NCBI RefSeq assembly: GCF_000953015.1
Contig: NZ_LN794158.1
Location: 992,001 to 1,056,000, forward strand
Source of the DNA: Candidatus Methylopumilus turicensis
Lineage (GTDB): Bacteria; Pseudomonadota; Gammaproteobacteria; Burkholderiales; Methylophilaceae
Length of the DNA stretch: 64,000 nucleotides
Direction: 5' to 3'
The notes beneath the pieces are model-generated. The model did not search any database, was not told the DNA's origin, and saw only the letters and a list, made by a program, of their open reading frames with translations. The position numbers were made by a program, and so were the translations under genes. Shown here piece after piece: positions 20,442-30,624 of this stretch (its first letter is position 1; the number at the start of each line of letters is the position of its first letter).

Positions 20442-20690
20442 TACTTGGGCGTCACAGTACGTTCAAAATTCAATTGCGCACATTTTACAGTGCTTTCAGT
20501 TCCGCGCTTGAGATAACACAGCTAAGATGTCACTTTATTTGCAAAACAACGGCTAGGCTTATTTTCCAAAAATCCAAGTTTCTAAGTCAGGCAAGGCGCG
20601 AACCTAAAAATTGGACGCCGCATATGTTTGATATACAAGGAGAGATTTTTTGGTGAGTAACGCAGCATCACAAAGAAACTTTGATTTTTT

Positions 20691-21710
20691 ATGGATAATC
20701 GCATCCCCATTACTTTATTAACGGGTTTTCTTGGTTCTGGAAAAACGACACTTCTAAACAAGTTGCTCAACCACTCTGGCATGAAAGACACTGCCGTCAT
20801 CATTAACGAGCTGGGCGCGACAGGCCTAGATGACATTCTTGCTAAAAATTTAGAGCGCAAAGTTGAAAGCCAACACATTGCCGACAATACAGTTTTATTA
20901 GAATCAGGTTGCTTATGTTGTACGCTCACCACCGAAATGGCAGATACACTTCGTGATTTATTCTTCAAACGCGCACTTTCAGCCATTCCTGAATTTAAAC
21001 GCCTGATTATTGAAACCACAGGCATGGCAGACCCAGGGCCGATTATGGGTAGTTTGCTCAACGAACCCGTCATTAGTTCTACTTACCGATTAGATGCTGT
21101 GGTGGTGACCGTAGATAGCGTTTATGGATTAGAGCAACTAAAAGCCCACGCCGAGGCCAGAAAACAAGCGGCTGTGGCAGATGTGCTCCTCATTACCAAA
21201 CCAGACTTAGCAAATGCAGAACAAATAAACGCTTTAGAAACAGCGCTCAGTGAAATCAACCCGGGCGCAACCCAATACCAAGTCATGCAAGGCCAAATCG
21301 ACCCAATTCATATTATCGAGATTGGTTTGTTTGATAGCAGCAACCAAGAGGCCAAACCAGAACGCTGGTTACGCGCACCCACTAAGAAAAACGCAGGGCT
21401 GTTTAAAGAAGCCCACGATGAGGGCATTACCAGCTTCACCATTGCGCTACCCATGCCACTTAGTTATGACCTGCTCGAGCCTAAGCTAGCATGGCTATGC
21501 GCCACCCACGGCGAACAGTTGCTGAGAATGAAAGGCATTGTCCATGCCGATGACCAGCCAGACCCAATTGCTGTCCACGCCGTGCATAAAACGCTCTACA
21601 CACCAACCATGCTCACGGACTGGAAAGAAGAAAAGCCGATTTCTCGGCTTGTGTTGATTGGCAAAGGCTTAGATGAAGCGGCCATTAGAAATGAAATGAT
21701 GCGGATTTAG
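20691..21710 (+). CDS. COG0523 (CobW/YjiA/ZNG1-like) GTPase, putative metallochaperone
   Basis: 339 residues. The G3E GTPase domain shows Walker A GFLGSGKTT (residues 12-20), the metal-binding CXCC motif with Cys74, Cys76 and Cys77 in SGCLCC, switch region ETTGMADPG and the base-specificity segment ITKPD. The CobW C-terminal domain follows. Related proteins insert Zn or other metals into client enzymes. No Zur-box is apparent in the 249-bp upstream region and no obvious client gene is adjacent. It converges with hrpA, only 2 bp apart. Confidence 0.85.
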   Translation: MDNRIPITLLTGFLGSGKTTLLNKLLNHSGMKDTAVIINELGATGLDDILAKNLERKVESQHIADNTVLLESGCLCCTLTTEMADTLRDLFFKRALSAIPEFKRLIIETTGMADPGPIMGSLLNEPVISSTYRLDAVVVTVDSVYGLEQLKAHAEARKQAAVADVLLITKPDLANAEQINALETALSEINPGATQYQVMQGQIDPIHIIEIGLFDSSNQEAKPERWLRAPTKKNAGLFKEAHDEGITSFTIALPMPLSYDLLEPKLAWLCATHGEQLLRMKGIVHADDQPDPIAVHAVHKTLYTPTMLTDWKEEKPISRLVLIGKGLDEAAIRNEMMRI

Positions 21711-21712
21711 TA

Positions 21713-24700
21713 CTACTTCAAATCTTCCCAAATCTTATCCAGCCGTTTAGTCGATACAGGGAACGCCGTTTTTAACTCTTGCGCAAACAATGACACGCGC
21801 AGTTCTTCTATCAACCAACGATAATCTGCTAACGCCTCACTCACCTCGGCATTGGCTTTGCGCAAATTACTCACTTTATCTTGCCAGCGTTGCCAGACCA
21901 TTTGTACGTTTTGTGCACTTTTGGCATCGCGGTCTATCGCACTTGGATATTTATCAAGACGCAGTTTTAAGGCTTTGAGATAGCGAGGAAGATGTTGCAA
22001 TCGCTCCCACGGCGTTTGGCTAAAAAACTTCTTAGGTAATAACAACGCTAATTGTTCTTCGACTTCTTTTTTCACACGCGCCATATTGGGCGGCAAGGTA
22101 CCCAGCTTTTGGGTGAGTGCTAAATACTCTTGTGCAATTCCTGCGGCAAGTCTTGACGAGGAGTCCACCACTGCTGGCAAGCGCGTTCGCGCGCGCTGTT
22201 TGAGCGTCATAAACTCTGCATTCGTGCGCGGCAAATCATCCTCACCAATAAATGCTCTGTCACTAATGGCAAGCAACATATCCTCACGTAAATCATCTGG
22301 CGAAATCAGATTGCGTAACAACAGCGCATATTGATTAAATTGTGGCAGACCTTTTTCAAGCTGTTTCATTTGCTCTTTTAGCTCAAAACGCATCAGCCTG
22401 CACACGCCCATTCTATGGGCTTGATGAGCCATCGTTTCAGTATCAAACAGCTTTACCGCTACGTTATCTTTATTGTCTTCAAGCGCTGGGTAGCCAGTGA
22501 GCTGATGACCTTCTTTTGTGAAGGTGAGCGTTTTAGGTAAATCGCCAAAGTCCCATTGCTTGAGGCCTGTTTTCTCAATGCTTGGGGAACTGCTTCTAAA
22601 GGTGAGTTGTGCAGCACTTCCTAATTGCGCCTTCAGTGCGTTCCAATCGCGGCCCATACCTAATTCGCGGCTTTTTTCATCGACCACGCTAAAGTTCATG
22701 CGCAAGTGATCTGTCATACCACTCAAATCAAAATCCGCCACTGATAGCTTAAGTGTGGTCTGTTTCTGAATGTACTCAGCCAATGCAGGCATTAAGGCTT
22801 GCTCATATTGTGCTTGCTCTAAAAAGCCCGTCACAAAATCTGGCACTGGCACACAAACGCGGCGTAAGGCTTTGGGTAGGGCTTTGATAAGCCCTGTAAT
22901 CTTTTCTCGCACCATGCCTGGCACCAACCAATCTGCCTGCGCAGGGTTTAATTGATTAAGCAATGCTAGGGGCACGGTCGTGGTCACACCATCCAGCGGA
23001 TGACCTGGTTCAAAGCGATATTTAAGCGGGAGCGTGGCACCATCCATTACAAAGCTTTCGGGGAATTGAGCCTCTGTGACCCCGGCCGCACCATGACGCA
23101 TCAAGGCATCTTTAGTGAGATAGAGCAGACGCGGCACTTTTTCTTCCGCCTCTTTTCGCCACTTTTCAAAACTTGCGCCGTTATATATTCCTTGCGGAAT
23201 AATCTTGTCATAGAAAGCAAATAAAACATGCTCATCCACCAGCACATCTTGACGACGGGCTTTGTGCTCTAGCTCTTCAATCTGTGCTATTAAATGACGA
23301 TTTGCTTCAAAGAACGGTGCGCGCGTATCAAACTCCATATTCGCCAACGCCTCGCGCACAAAAATCTCACGCGACTCTTGCGGATCAATGAGGCCGTAAT
23401 GCACGCGGCGCTTAGGAATAATCGTTAACCCATAGAGGCTCACACGCTCCCAAGCGGAAACTTGCGCGAGCTTTCTATCCCAACGTGGATCTGAGTAATG
23501 ACTTTGCGTGAGATTCCTTGCGAGTGGCTCTATCCAATCGGGGTCTATCTTGGCTACACAACGCGCATAAAGCTTGCTAGTTTCCATCAACTCTGACGCC
23601 ATCACCCACTTAGGGCGAGTCTTTTTGAGTGCGGAACCTGGCGCAATGGTAAAGCGAATGCCGCGTGCGCCTGAGTAACTATCCGCCTCGCCATCTTTAA
23701 AGCCGATATTGCCTAGCAAGCCAGACAATAAAGCACGGTGAATTTGGTCATAGTTTTTATCTAAGTCGGCCTCTTCCACATTAGGCTTTAAATCTAACTC
23801 TTCGGCGATTTCACGGATTTGTCCATGCAACTCGCGCCATTCTTTTAGGCGTAAGAAAGACAGGAAGTTTTGATGGCATTTACCCAACAAATCTTTATTC
23901 GACTTTTTAGTTTTGAGCGCTTCATCGTAAAAATTCCAAAGCTTGAGATAGCCCAAGAAATCAGAGCGCTCATCTGCGAATTTAGCATGGGCTTGATCTG
24001 CCGCCTCACGCTTATCCATTGGCCGTTCACGCGGGTCTTGAATGCTAAGCGCACTGGCGATAATCAAAATCTCGCGCAATACGCCTTCTTGTTTAGCGGC
24101 CAAAATCATGCGGCCGACTCTTGGGTCTAAAGGCAAACGAGCAAGCTGTTTACCTAGCTCGGTGATTTCACGATTCGCATCGACCGCGCCTAACTCCTGC
24201 AATAGCAAATAGCCATCTGCAATGAGGCGTGATGAAGGCGCTTCAATAAAGGGAAACTGGCTAATATCGCCTAGGCGTAATGCGGCCATCCGCAAGATGA
24301 CTGAGGCCAATGAACTACGCAGAATTTCAGGGTCAGTAAACGCTGGGCGACTATTAAAATCCTGCTCGTCATAAAGTCTGATACAAATACCGTTTGAAAC
24401 ACGACCGCATCGGCCGGCACGTTGTTTAGCGGCGGCTTGACTAATCTTTTCAATCTGCAATTGCTCAACTTTGGCACGGCTACTGTAACGATTTACTCTA
24501 GCCAGACCTGCGTCAATCACATACTTAATGCCCGGCACAGTCAGTGAGGTTTCAGCCACGTTAGTAGCAAGCACAATACGGCGCGTGCCTGTGGTACGGA
24601 AGATTTTTTGTTGGTCTTCAATCGAAAGCCTTGCGAACAGTGGCAAGACCTCAATATGTTTTAGCTTGGCTGAACGGCCTTGGTATTTTCTTAAATGCTC

Positions 24701-25768
24701 TGCAACATCGCGAATTTCATGCTCACCTGGCAAAAATACCAAGATGTCGCCATCACCTTGCCGAAGCAAATCATCTGCCGCATCTAAAATCGCTTCTTCA
24801 ATCGCCTCTTCAGCATCGTCTTCTTCCAGCCAACGCGCTTCTGTCTTGCCTTTGCGTTTAATCCCAAAAAGATTATCGTCATCCTCACCAATATCATCTT
24901 CAACAGTTTGGGCACTATAGCCAGCTTTACCGAGCGGACGATACCGAATTTCAACGGGATAGGTACGGCCAGAAACCTCAATCACAGGCGCGCCATCAAA
25001 GTGTTTAGAGAATCTATCCGCATCAATCGTGGCGGAAGTGACAATCACTTTTAAGTCGGGACGTTTTACAAGTAGCTGTTTAAGGTAACCCAGCAAGAAA
25101 TCAATGTTCAGACTGCGCTCATGCGCCTCATCGATAATGATGGTGTCGTAAGCATTAAGGAAATGGTCACCCTGCGTTTCTGCCAGCAAAATACCATCGG
25201 TCATCAACTTGATATAGCTAGACTCTGAAAGCTTATCGTTAAAGCGGACTTTATAGCCCACTACCTCACCCAATGGCGACTTGAGCTCTTGCGCAATACG
25301 ACTTGCCACCGATCGTGCCGCAATACGCCGTGGCTGTGTATGACCAATTAAACCGCTAATACCACGACCAAGCTCTAAACAGATTTTAGGTAATTGCGTG
25401 GTTTTACCAGAGCCTGTTTCGCCGCAAACAATCACGACCTGGTTTTTCTCTATCGCCGACTTAATTTCATCTTTGCGCGCAGTTACAGGTAAATCAAGCT
25501 CATATTCAGGCTTAGGCAAAGCATTCAAACGCGCTTGATATTTTTGATGTGAAGATGAAATCTTTTGCACAATTTCAGCCAACAGCCTATCGATTTTTTG
25601 ACTGGCTTTCGCATCAGGTGCTTTTTCGGTGGCTTTTTCGGTGGCTTTTTCGGTGGCTTTTTGCAAATCGAAAAGATCGCGTATCTTGCGACGCAAACCG
25701 TGGCGGTCTGCCAACATGCAAGTTGCAAGCGCTTGGTTAAACTGAGTGATAGATTGGGGATTGTTCAT
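21713..25768 (-). CDS. hrpA: ATP-dependent RNA helicase HrpA
   Basis: DEAH-box helicase of about 1,350 residues. Numbering from the alternative GTG at 25784-25786, Walker A CGETGSGKTTQ is near residues 121-131, DEAH in IIDEAHERS near 214, then helicase C, HA2 and OB-fold regions and the long HrpA-specific C-terminal DUF3418 portion. I prefer the ATG at 25766-25768 because the GTG has no ribosome binding site. Acidic insert EDDDNLFG and EEDDAEEAIEEAI lie between the two RecA domains. An N-terminal KATE triplet repeat (finding below) is unusual. E. coli HrpA resolves stalled ribosomes; the same role here is by homology. Confidence 0.93.
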   Translation of the reverse strand: MNNPQSITQFNQALATCMLADRHGLRRKIRDLFDLQKATEKATEKATEKAPDAKASQKIDRLLAEIVQKISSSHQKYQARLNALPKPEYELDLPVTARKDEIKSAIEKNQVVIVCGETGSGKTTQLPKICLELGRGISGLIGHTQPRRIAARSVASRIAQELKSPLGEVVGYKVRFNDKLSESSYIKLMTDGILLAETQGDHFLNAYDTIIIDEAHERSLNIDFLLGYLKQLLVKRPDLKVIVTSATIDADRFSKHFDGAPVIEVSGRTYPVEIRYRPLGKAGYSAQTVEDDIGEDDDNLFGIKRKGKTEARWLEEDDAEEAIEEAILDAADDLLRQGDGDILVFLPGEHEIRDVAEHLRKYQGRSAKLKHIEVLPLFARLSIEDQQKIFRTTGTRRIVLATNVAETSLTVPGIKYVIDAGLARVNRYSSRAKVEQLQIEKISQAAAKQRAGRCGRVSNGICIRLYDEQDFNSRPAFTDPEILRSSLASVILRMAALRLGDISQFPFIEAPSSRLIADGYLLLQELGAVDANREITELGKQLARLPLDPRVGRMILAAKQEGVLREILIIASALSIQDPRERPMDKREAADQAHAKFADERSDFLGYLKLWNFYDEALKTKKSNKDLLGKCHQNFLSFLRLKEWRELHGQIREIAEELDLKPNVEEADLDKNYDQIHRALLSGLLGNIGFKDGEADSYSGARGIRFTIAPGSALKKTRPKWVMASELMETSKLYARCVAKIDPDWIEPLARNLTQSHYSDPRWDRKLAQVSAWERVSLYGLTIIPKRRVHYGLIDPQESREIFVREALANMEFDTRAPFFEANRHLIAQIEELEHKARRQDVLVDEHVLFAFYDKIIPQGIYNGASFEKWRKEAEEKVPRLLYLTKDALMRHGAAGVTEAQFPESFVMDGATLPLKYRFEPGHPLDGVTTTVPLALLNQLNPAQADWLVPGMVREKITGLIKALPKALRRVCVPVPDFVTGFLEQAQYEQALMPALAEYIQKQTTLKLSVADFDLSGMTDHLRMNFSVVDEKSRELGMGRDWNALKAQLGSAAQLTFRSSSPSIEKTGLKQWDFGDLPKTLTFTKEGHQLTGYPALEDNKDNVAVKLFDTETMAHQAHRMGVCRLMRFELKEQMKQLEKGLPQFNQYALLLRNLISPDDLREDMLLAISDRAFIGEDDLPRTNAEFMTLKQRARTRLPAVVDSSSRLAAGIAQEYLALTQKLGTLPPNMARVKKEVEEQLALLLPKKFFSQTPWERLQHLPRYLKALKLRLDKYPSAIDRDAKSAQNVQMVWQRWQDKVSNLRKANAEVSEALADYRWLIEELRVSLFAQELKTAFPVSTKRLDKIWEDLK
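25619..25663. repeat. 12-bp tandem repeat inside hrpA
   Basis: Three near-perfect copies of GGCTTTTTCGGT plus a partial fourth, encoding KATE three times then KAPD in the linker of HrpA. In-frame copy number change would leave the protein readable. Confidence 0.9.
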
Positions 25769-25786
25769 GTGGGACTTCAGCAACAC

Positions 25787-26605
25787 TTAAGCGAAGCGTG
25801 TATGCAACTCTTCCAAATTAAGCGTTTCAAGGATTTGCGCCAAACGGACTTGTGCGTTTTTGCGTGGGCTATTTTTGTAGCGCGCGATAATCAGCTCATT
25901 CTTCATAGAGTGCTCCCAACCCACAAGCTCTGTCACCGTGACCTGATAGCCGTGCGCTTCTAACTGAAGACATCGCAATACATTGGTGATTTGGCTTCCA
26001 AACTCACGGGTATGGATAGGATGACGCCAAATTTCTGACAAAGGCGTTTTGCCGAAAGACTCATTTTTATGTTTACGCAGCACCTCAGCCACTTCGGCCT
26101 GACAGCAAGGGACTAGCACCATAAACTTCGCGTTCTTTTCTAAACCAAAGCGAATGGCATCATCAGTTGCAGTATTACAAGCATGCAATGCCGTCACAAT
26201 TTCCACTTGCTCTGGCAATAACGCTGAAGTCATCGACTCCTCGACGCTTAGATGATGAAAATCCATGCGTTCAAAATGTAATTGCTCGGCCAACTCTTTA
26301 GACTTTTGGACCAACTCAGCGCGCGTCTCAATGCCCACAACATGGCCAGATTGATGCTGCTTCATAAACAAATCGTAAAGAATAAATCCCAAATATGACT
26401 TGCCTGCACCATGATCCACCAAGGTGATATTGTCGCCCTCCTCCATCAACTCAGTCAGCAAAGGCTCGATAAAGTGATAAAGGTGATACACCTGCTTGAG
26501 CTTGCGGCGGGTATCTTGATTGAGCTTACCGTCACGCGTCAGAATGTGTAGCGCCTTGAGCAACTCAATGGACTGATGCGGCTTGATTTCGGGAATTAAA
26601 GTCAT
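25787..26605 (-). CDS. SAM-dependent methyltransferase (Methyltransf_32-like)
   Basis: 272 residues. A class I fold is indicated by TLVDHGAGKSYLGFILYDLF (SAM-binding motif I), GIETRAELV (acidic residue of motif II) and a Cys pair in MVLVPCCQAEVAE, a pattern seen in the PF13679 group that includes the GSTCD C-terminal domain. The substrate is unknown; RNA is a common guess. It sits directly upstream of hrpA with no spacer, suggesting coordinate expression with the RNA helicase. It is divergent from ylqF. Confidence 0.75.
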   Translation of the reverse strand: MTLIPEIKPHQSIELLKALHILTRDGKLNQDTRRKLKQVYHLYHFIEPLLTELMEEGDNITLVDHGAGKSYLGFILYDLFMKQHQSGHVVGIETRAELVQKSKELAEQLHFERMDFHHLSVEESMTSALLPEQVEIVTALHACNTATDDAIRFGLEKNAKFMVLVPCCQAEVAEVLRKHKNESFGKTPLSEIWRHPIHTREFGSQITNVLRCLQLEAHGYQVTVTELVGWEHSMKNELIIARYKNSPRKNAQVRLAQILETLNLEELHTRFA

Positions 26606-26817
26606 ACGTGCATTTTAACTGATGCCGCATCCTTTGAATAATAAAACGCGGCCATAGTCTGAAATGTTAGAATACTTGCCATTACATTAAGTTGGTCACC
26701 TGGCAAGTGGCAATCCTTGCTCAATATTTTTAATGACGCGAAGGTGAGCCGCAGACAGTGCGCATTGCACGGCAAGGCGATGCCGACAAAGTCAGTAAAA
26801 ATATTCAGCGAGGATTT

Positions 26818-27738
26818 ATGGCAATACAATGGTATCCGGGTCACATGACCCAAGCACGTAAAAAAGCCGAAGAGACAATGGAGTTCACAGACGTTGTCAT
26901 CGAGGTATTGGATGCCCGCGTGCCTATGGCCAGCCACAACCCAATGATTGATGAAATGCGTTTATTTCGTCAACGCCCGCAGCTTAAAATTCTTAACAAA
27001 ACTGACCTAGCTGACCCTGCCGTCACGCAAGCATGGCTTAACTATTACAACAAACAGCCCAATGTAAAAGCGGTGGCTATTTCGTGTAAAAAACCAGGCG
27101 ATGCCGCAAGAATTCCTAAGTTTTGCGCTGCGCTTGCGCCGCACAGAGATTCCCCAATCAAACCGCTACGCATGATGATCATGGGCATTCCAAACGTGGG
27201 TAAATCAACGTTCATGAACGCCCTGCTTAATCGCCGGGTAGCAAAAGTAGGTGATGAGCCTGCCGTGACTAAATCACAGCAACGCTTTGAACTAAGTCCA
27301 CTCATGAGCATTACCGACACCCCTGGCATGATGTGGCCAAAAATTCAGTATAAATCAGATGGCTTTATGTTGGCCGCCAGCCACGCGATTGGCCGTAATG
27401 CAGTAATTGATGAAGATGTGGCCATCTTCCTCGCTGACAATTTACTCAAGCGCTATCCAGCCTTACTAGCGATTCGCTATAAAGTAGATGTGTCGGGTAT
27501 GGACGGTATTGATTTGCTTGAGGCCATTGCAAAGCGCCGCTCTTACAAGCTAAAAGCGGGCGAATGGGATATGGAAAAAACTGCGGTGACTTTCTTAACT
27601 GAATACCGCGCTGGCACCATCGGCCGTATTAGCTTGGAAACCCCAGCAAGCCGCCAAGAAATGATGGATGCAACTAAAAAAGTGCCCGCGGAGGCAGCGA
27701 CCGAAGAAGACACTGACAAAGAGATCAGCGAAGAATAG
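26818..27738 (+). CDS. ylqF: Ribosome biogenesis GTPase YlqF/RbgA-like
   Basis: Circularly permuted GTPase of 306 residues assisting 50S subunit assembly. The start is set at MAIQWYPGHMTQARKK, the conserved family N-terminus, preceded by GAGGA; the frame stays open upstream from 26758 but that part has no homology. G4 LNKTDLAD comes before G1 GIPNVGKSTFMNAL and G3 DTPGMMWP, which is the permuted order. The C-terminal tail is acidic. It converges with a small minus-strand gene two bases away. Confidence 0.93.
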   Translation: MAIQWYPGHMTQARKKAEETMEFTDVVIEVLDARVPMASHNPMIDEMRLFRQRPQLKILNKTDLADPAVTQAWLNYYNKQPNVKAVAISCKKPGDAARIPKFCAALAPHRDSPIKPLRMMIMGIPNVGKSTFMNALLNRRVAKVGDEPAVTKSQQRFELSPLMSITDTPGMMWPKIQYKSDGFMLAASHAIGRNAVIDEDVAIFLADNLLKRYPALLAIRYKVDVSGMDGIDLLEAIAKRRSYKLKAGEWDMEKTAVTFLTEYRAGTIGRISLETPASRQEMMDATKKVPAEAATEEDTDKEISEE

Positions 27739-27740
27739 TT

Positions 27741-27992
27741 TTATTTTTTTACAAGCTGTTTGCTAAATTCCACATCAAGCTTGCTCACCCGCTTAACGAT
27801 TTGCGGCCCAAAGCCATTCACGAACATCACAAAATCATCCATGGTCATTGGCTCACAAAGCTTAGCTGACACCCCATTTTCACCGGGCTGAGAGAGCCAA
27901 AACAAGCCCTTACCGTTAGTCCCCATCGAGTAGGTTTGATCGCCACGTTTATTGAGACGCTCTACCGCACTACTCGCTTTCGTTGATCTCAT
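27741..27992 (-). CDS. Conserved hypothetical protein, 83 aa
   Basis: I do not recognise the family. The protein is soluble, basic at the start (MRSTKASSAVERLNKRGDQ) with a central segment TNGKGLFWLSQPGENG and a helical C-terminus ending in KK. No signal peptide or membrane segment. It follows the MEKHLA gene after 26 bp on the same strand, so the two may form a small operon. Codon use resembles its neighbours, which supports a real gene. Confidence 0.6.
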   Translation of the reverse strand: MRSTKASSAVERLNKRGDQTYSMGTNGKGLFWLSQPGENGVSAKLCEPMTMDDFVMFVNGFGPQIVKRVSKLDVEFSKQLVKK

Positions 27993-28018
27993 GATATCCC
28001 TTTGATTTTATAAAGCAG

Positions 28019-28498
28019 TTATAGCGCATGCCAAGCCTTGATAATCACGGCTTGACCGAGCACTTGTTTAGGTGAACTAACCTCCACCACGTTCCACACC
28101 GTCGCTTGTTCGATTAAAAAGCGACTACCATCTTTAGCAATCCGAATACCCGCATAGTTTTCAATAAATCCATGTGTTGCCACTTGATGCAAAAACGCTG
28201 CCCGCGCTTCGCGTAGCATAGGCTCAGCAGAATAACGTGAGGGCAACCCTAGCATCTCTTCAGGCGTCATCTTAAACAAAGCCAAAGCTTGATGGTTGGC
28301 GTAATTAAACATCGGATCATCCCCCGCTTGATGCGAAGCAATAGCAAAAGCGGAATCCATTAAAGCTTTTGAGGCATCGCCGCCATCCTGAATTAAAGGC
28401 TCACCTTTCCAATACTGATAACTGCTCATTAATAAATGGCTATGGCGCACCAAGAAAGGGGCATGAAGATAATCATCTAAAAATGGAGAGGCTTGCAT
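28019..28498 (-). CDS. MEKHLA-domain (PAS-like) protein
   Basis: 159 residues consistent with the MEKHLA domain family (PF08670), a PAS-like sensory fold found in bacteria and plant HD-ZIP III factors. Visible family features are the N-terminal HSHLLMSSYQYW, the central FNYANHQALALFKMTPEEMLGLPSRYSAEP and the C-terminal IVEQAT-like strand (FLIEQATVWNVV). No effector domain is attached. Possible role: redox or light sensing, by analogy only. It is divergent from rep. Confidence 0.75.
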   Translation of the reverse strand: MQASPFLDDYLHAPFLVRHSHLLMSSYQYWKGEPLIQDGGDASKALMDSAFAIASHQAGDDPMFNYANHQALALFKMTPEEMLGLPSRYSAEPMLREARAAFLHQVATHGFIENYAGIRIAKDGSRFLIEQATVWNVVEVSSPKQVLGQAVIIKAWHAL

Positions 28499-28601
28499 GG
28501 CGCAAACTATGCCACGATTTGATAGCTAATGTTAGCCTTAAAAGTTAAAATTGCGAGCCTGAATTTAAACGCAAGCGTCTTTCTCAATACTTAAAGCTCT
28601 A

Positions 28602-30611
28602 ATGTTAAACACCCTCAACGCCCCTCAGCGCGAAGCCGTAAAATATCTTGATGGTCCCCTGCTCGTGCTGGCTGGCGCTGGTAGCGGCAAAACACGCGTC
28701 ATTACTCAAAAAATCGCTTATCTTATTCAAGAGTGTGGCTTTGCACCGAGAGAAATTGCGGCGATTACGTTTACCAACAAAGCCGCACGTGAGATGCAAG
28801 AGCGGGTTAGCCAATTGCTCGTTGGGGTCAACACAAAAGGCTTAACCATTTCGACGTTCCACTCACTTGGCATGCAAATATTGCGCCAAGAGGCCGAAGT
28901 GCTGGGTTATAAAAAACAATTCTCGATTTTAGATTCATCTGACAGCTTTAAGATTTTGTCAGACATTTTAGCAACCACGGATAAGCAACTTCTACGTAAA
29001 ACACAGTGGCAAATCTCCAGTTGGAAAAATGCATTTTTAACGCCAGACCAAGTAAAAGTTACCGCCGATGAAGAATTAACCGTGGCAGCCGCTAAGGTTT
29101 ATCAAATCTACCAACAAACGCTTAAAGCCTATCAAGCGGTTGATTTTGACGACCTGATTAAACTCCCCGTTGAGCTTTTTGAGCAACACCCCGAAGTGCT
29201 CAACAAATGGCAGCACAAACTTAAATACTTACTCATTGATGAGTACCAAGACACCAACACTTGCCAATATAAATTGGTCAAATTGCTTACGGGGGTTGAG
29301 GGCAATTTCACTGCGGTGGGTGATGATGACCAAGCGATTTATGGCTGGCGTGGCGCAGACGTAGAAAACTTACGCCAACTCACTCAAGATTTCACACGCC
29401 TAAAAGTCATTAAGCTAGAACAAAACTATCGCTCCACCGTGCGCATTTTGCGAGCGGCGAACCAAGTCATCTCAAACAATCCAAAGCTATTTGAGAAAAA
29501 ACTTTGGAGTGAGCTTGGCACAGGCGATTTAATTCAAGTGAGTGCCGCACGCGATGATGAGCACGAGGCGGAATCAGTAGTGATGAAGCTGATGGCACAT
29601 AAGTTTGAAAACCGCACTATCTATGCGGACTACGCGATTCTGTATCGCGGGAACCATCAAGCACGCATATTCGAGCAACACCTGCGTAACCATAAAATCC
29701 CTTACACCATCTCTGGTGGGCAATCGTTTTTTGATAAAGCCGAGATTAAAGATTTAGTCAGCTATTTGCGCCTCATTGCCAATGAGGATGACGACCCTGC
29801 TTTCATCCGCGCGGCAACCACGCCTAAAAAAGGCATAGGAAATACCACGCTAGAACGCCTTGGTGAATATGCGAGCTTACATAAAATGTCATTGTTTGCT
29901 GCAGCTTTTGAGGGCGAGTTTCAGCGCCAACTTGGCGGGCGACAATTAGATGACTTACTCACTTTTTGCCAATACATTAATAAACTCCAAGACCGCGCGA
30001 CGAAAGACCCTGCGGGCGAGGTGCTGAATGACATGCTCACCGCGATTCAATATGAGGCGTTTTTGTATGACTCCGAAGAGCCACGCTCAGCAGAGGCTAA
30101 ATGGAAAAATGTGTTGGACTTTGTAGGCTGGCTAACCAAAAAAGGGGAAGGCAACGGCGATGGCGAAACACGTGATTTACTTAATCTGACGCAAATGGTC
30201 GCTTTAATGAGTATGCTGGAAGGTCGTGAGGATGGCGAGCCTGATGCGGTAAAATTGTCGACACTCCATGCAGCTAAAGGCTTGGAGTTCGGACACGTGT
30301 TTTTAATCGGCGTTGAAGAAGGCATTTTGCCGCACCGTGAAAGCGTAGATAACGACAAAATCGAAGAAGAGCGCCGCTTGATGTACGTGGGCATTACGCG
30401 TGCACAAAAATCACTCAACATTTCTTGGTGCAAAAAACGTAAGCGCGCTGGCGAAACTGAAATTTGTGAACCCAGCCGCTTTATTGAAGAGTTGCCAGCA
30501 GATGATATTCGCCATTTTGGCAACCCAAGCGCAGACCCTGCTGCAAGCAAAGAACATGGCAAAGAACGTATGGCGCAAATTCGTGCCATGCTCGGCCAAA
30601 GCACAAATTAA
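28602..30611 (+). CDS. rep: ATP-dependent DNA helicase Rep
   Basis: UvrD/Rep superfamily 1A 3'-5' helicase, 669 residues, the Rep length. Walker A LAGAGSGKTRVI is at residues 23-34, Walker B LLIDEYQDTN, motif III GDDDQAIYGWRGAD, motif IV LEQNYRST, and motif VI EERRLMYVGITRAQ. It removes proteins from DNA ahead of replication forks. The uup gene follows after 13 bp on the same strand, so the two probably share a transcript. Confidence 0.94.
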   Translation: MLNTLNAPQREAVKYLDGPLLVLAGAGSGKTRVITQKIAYLIQECGFAPREIAAITFTNKAAREMQERVSQLLVGVNTKGLTISTFHSLGMQILRQEAEVLGYKKQFSILDSSDSFKILSDILATTDKQLLRKTQWQISSWKNAFLTPDQVKVTADEELTVAAAKVYQIYQQTLKAYQAVDFDDLIKLPVELFEQHPEVLNKWQHKLKYLLIDEYQDTNTCQYKLVKLLTGVEGNFTAVGDDDQAIYGWRGADVENLRQLTQDFTRLKVIKLEQNYRSTVRILRAANQVISNNPKLFEKKLWSELGTGDLIQVSAARDDEHEAESVVMKLMAHKFENRTIYADYAILYRGNHQARIFEQHLRNHKIPYTISGGQSFFDKAEIKDLVSYLRLIANEDDDPAFIRAATTPKKGIGNTTLERLGEYASLHKMSLFAAAFEGEFQRQLGGRQLDDLLTFCQYINKLQDRATKDPAGEVLNDMLTAIQYEAFLYDSEEPRSAEAKWKNVLDFVGWLTKKGEGNGDGETRDLLNLTQMVALMSMLEGREDGEPDAVKLSTLHAAKGLEFGHVFLIGVEEGILPHRESVDNDKIEEERRLMYVGITRAQKSLNISWCKKRKRAGETEICEPSRFIEELPADDIRHFGNPSADPAASKEHGKERMAQIRAMLGQSTN

Positions 30612-30624
30612 CTAGAAAGCATTC

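Noticed and set aside
20442-20690. Zur operator upstream of the COG0523 gene
   Set aside because: I looked for a Zur-like palindrome in this gap and found none convincing.
20582-21073. 163-codon minus-strand frame overlapping the COG0523 gene
   Set aside because: Serine- and arginine-rich shadow sequence opposite the Walker A and CXCC coding region; no independent evidence.
25619-25663. CRISPR-like or regulatory repeats in hrpA
   Set aside because: The unit is only 12 bp, contiguous without spacers, and in frame with the helicase.
26758-26817. Longer N-terminus for YlqF
   Set aside because: The extra 20 residues have no family counterpart, whereas the internal MAIQWYPGHM start has a GAGGA site and matches the conserved N-terminus.
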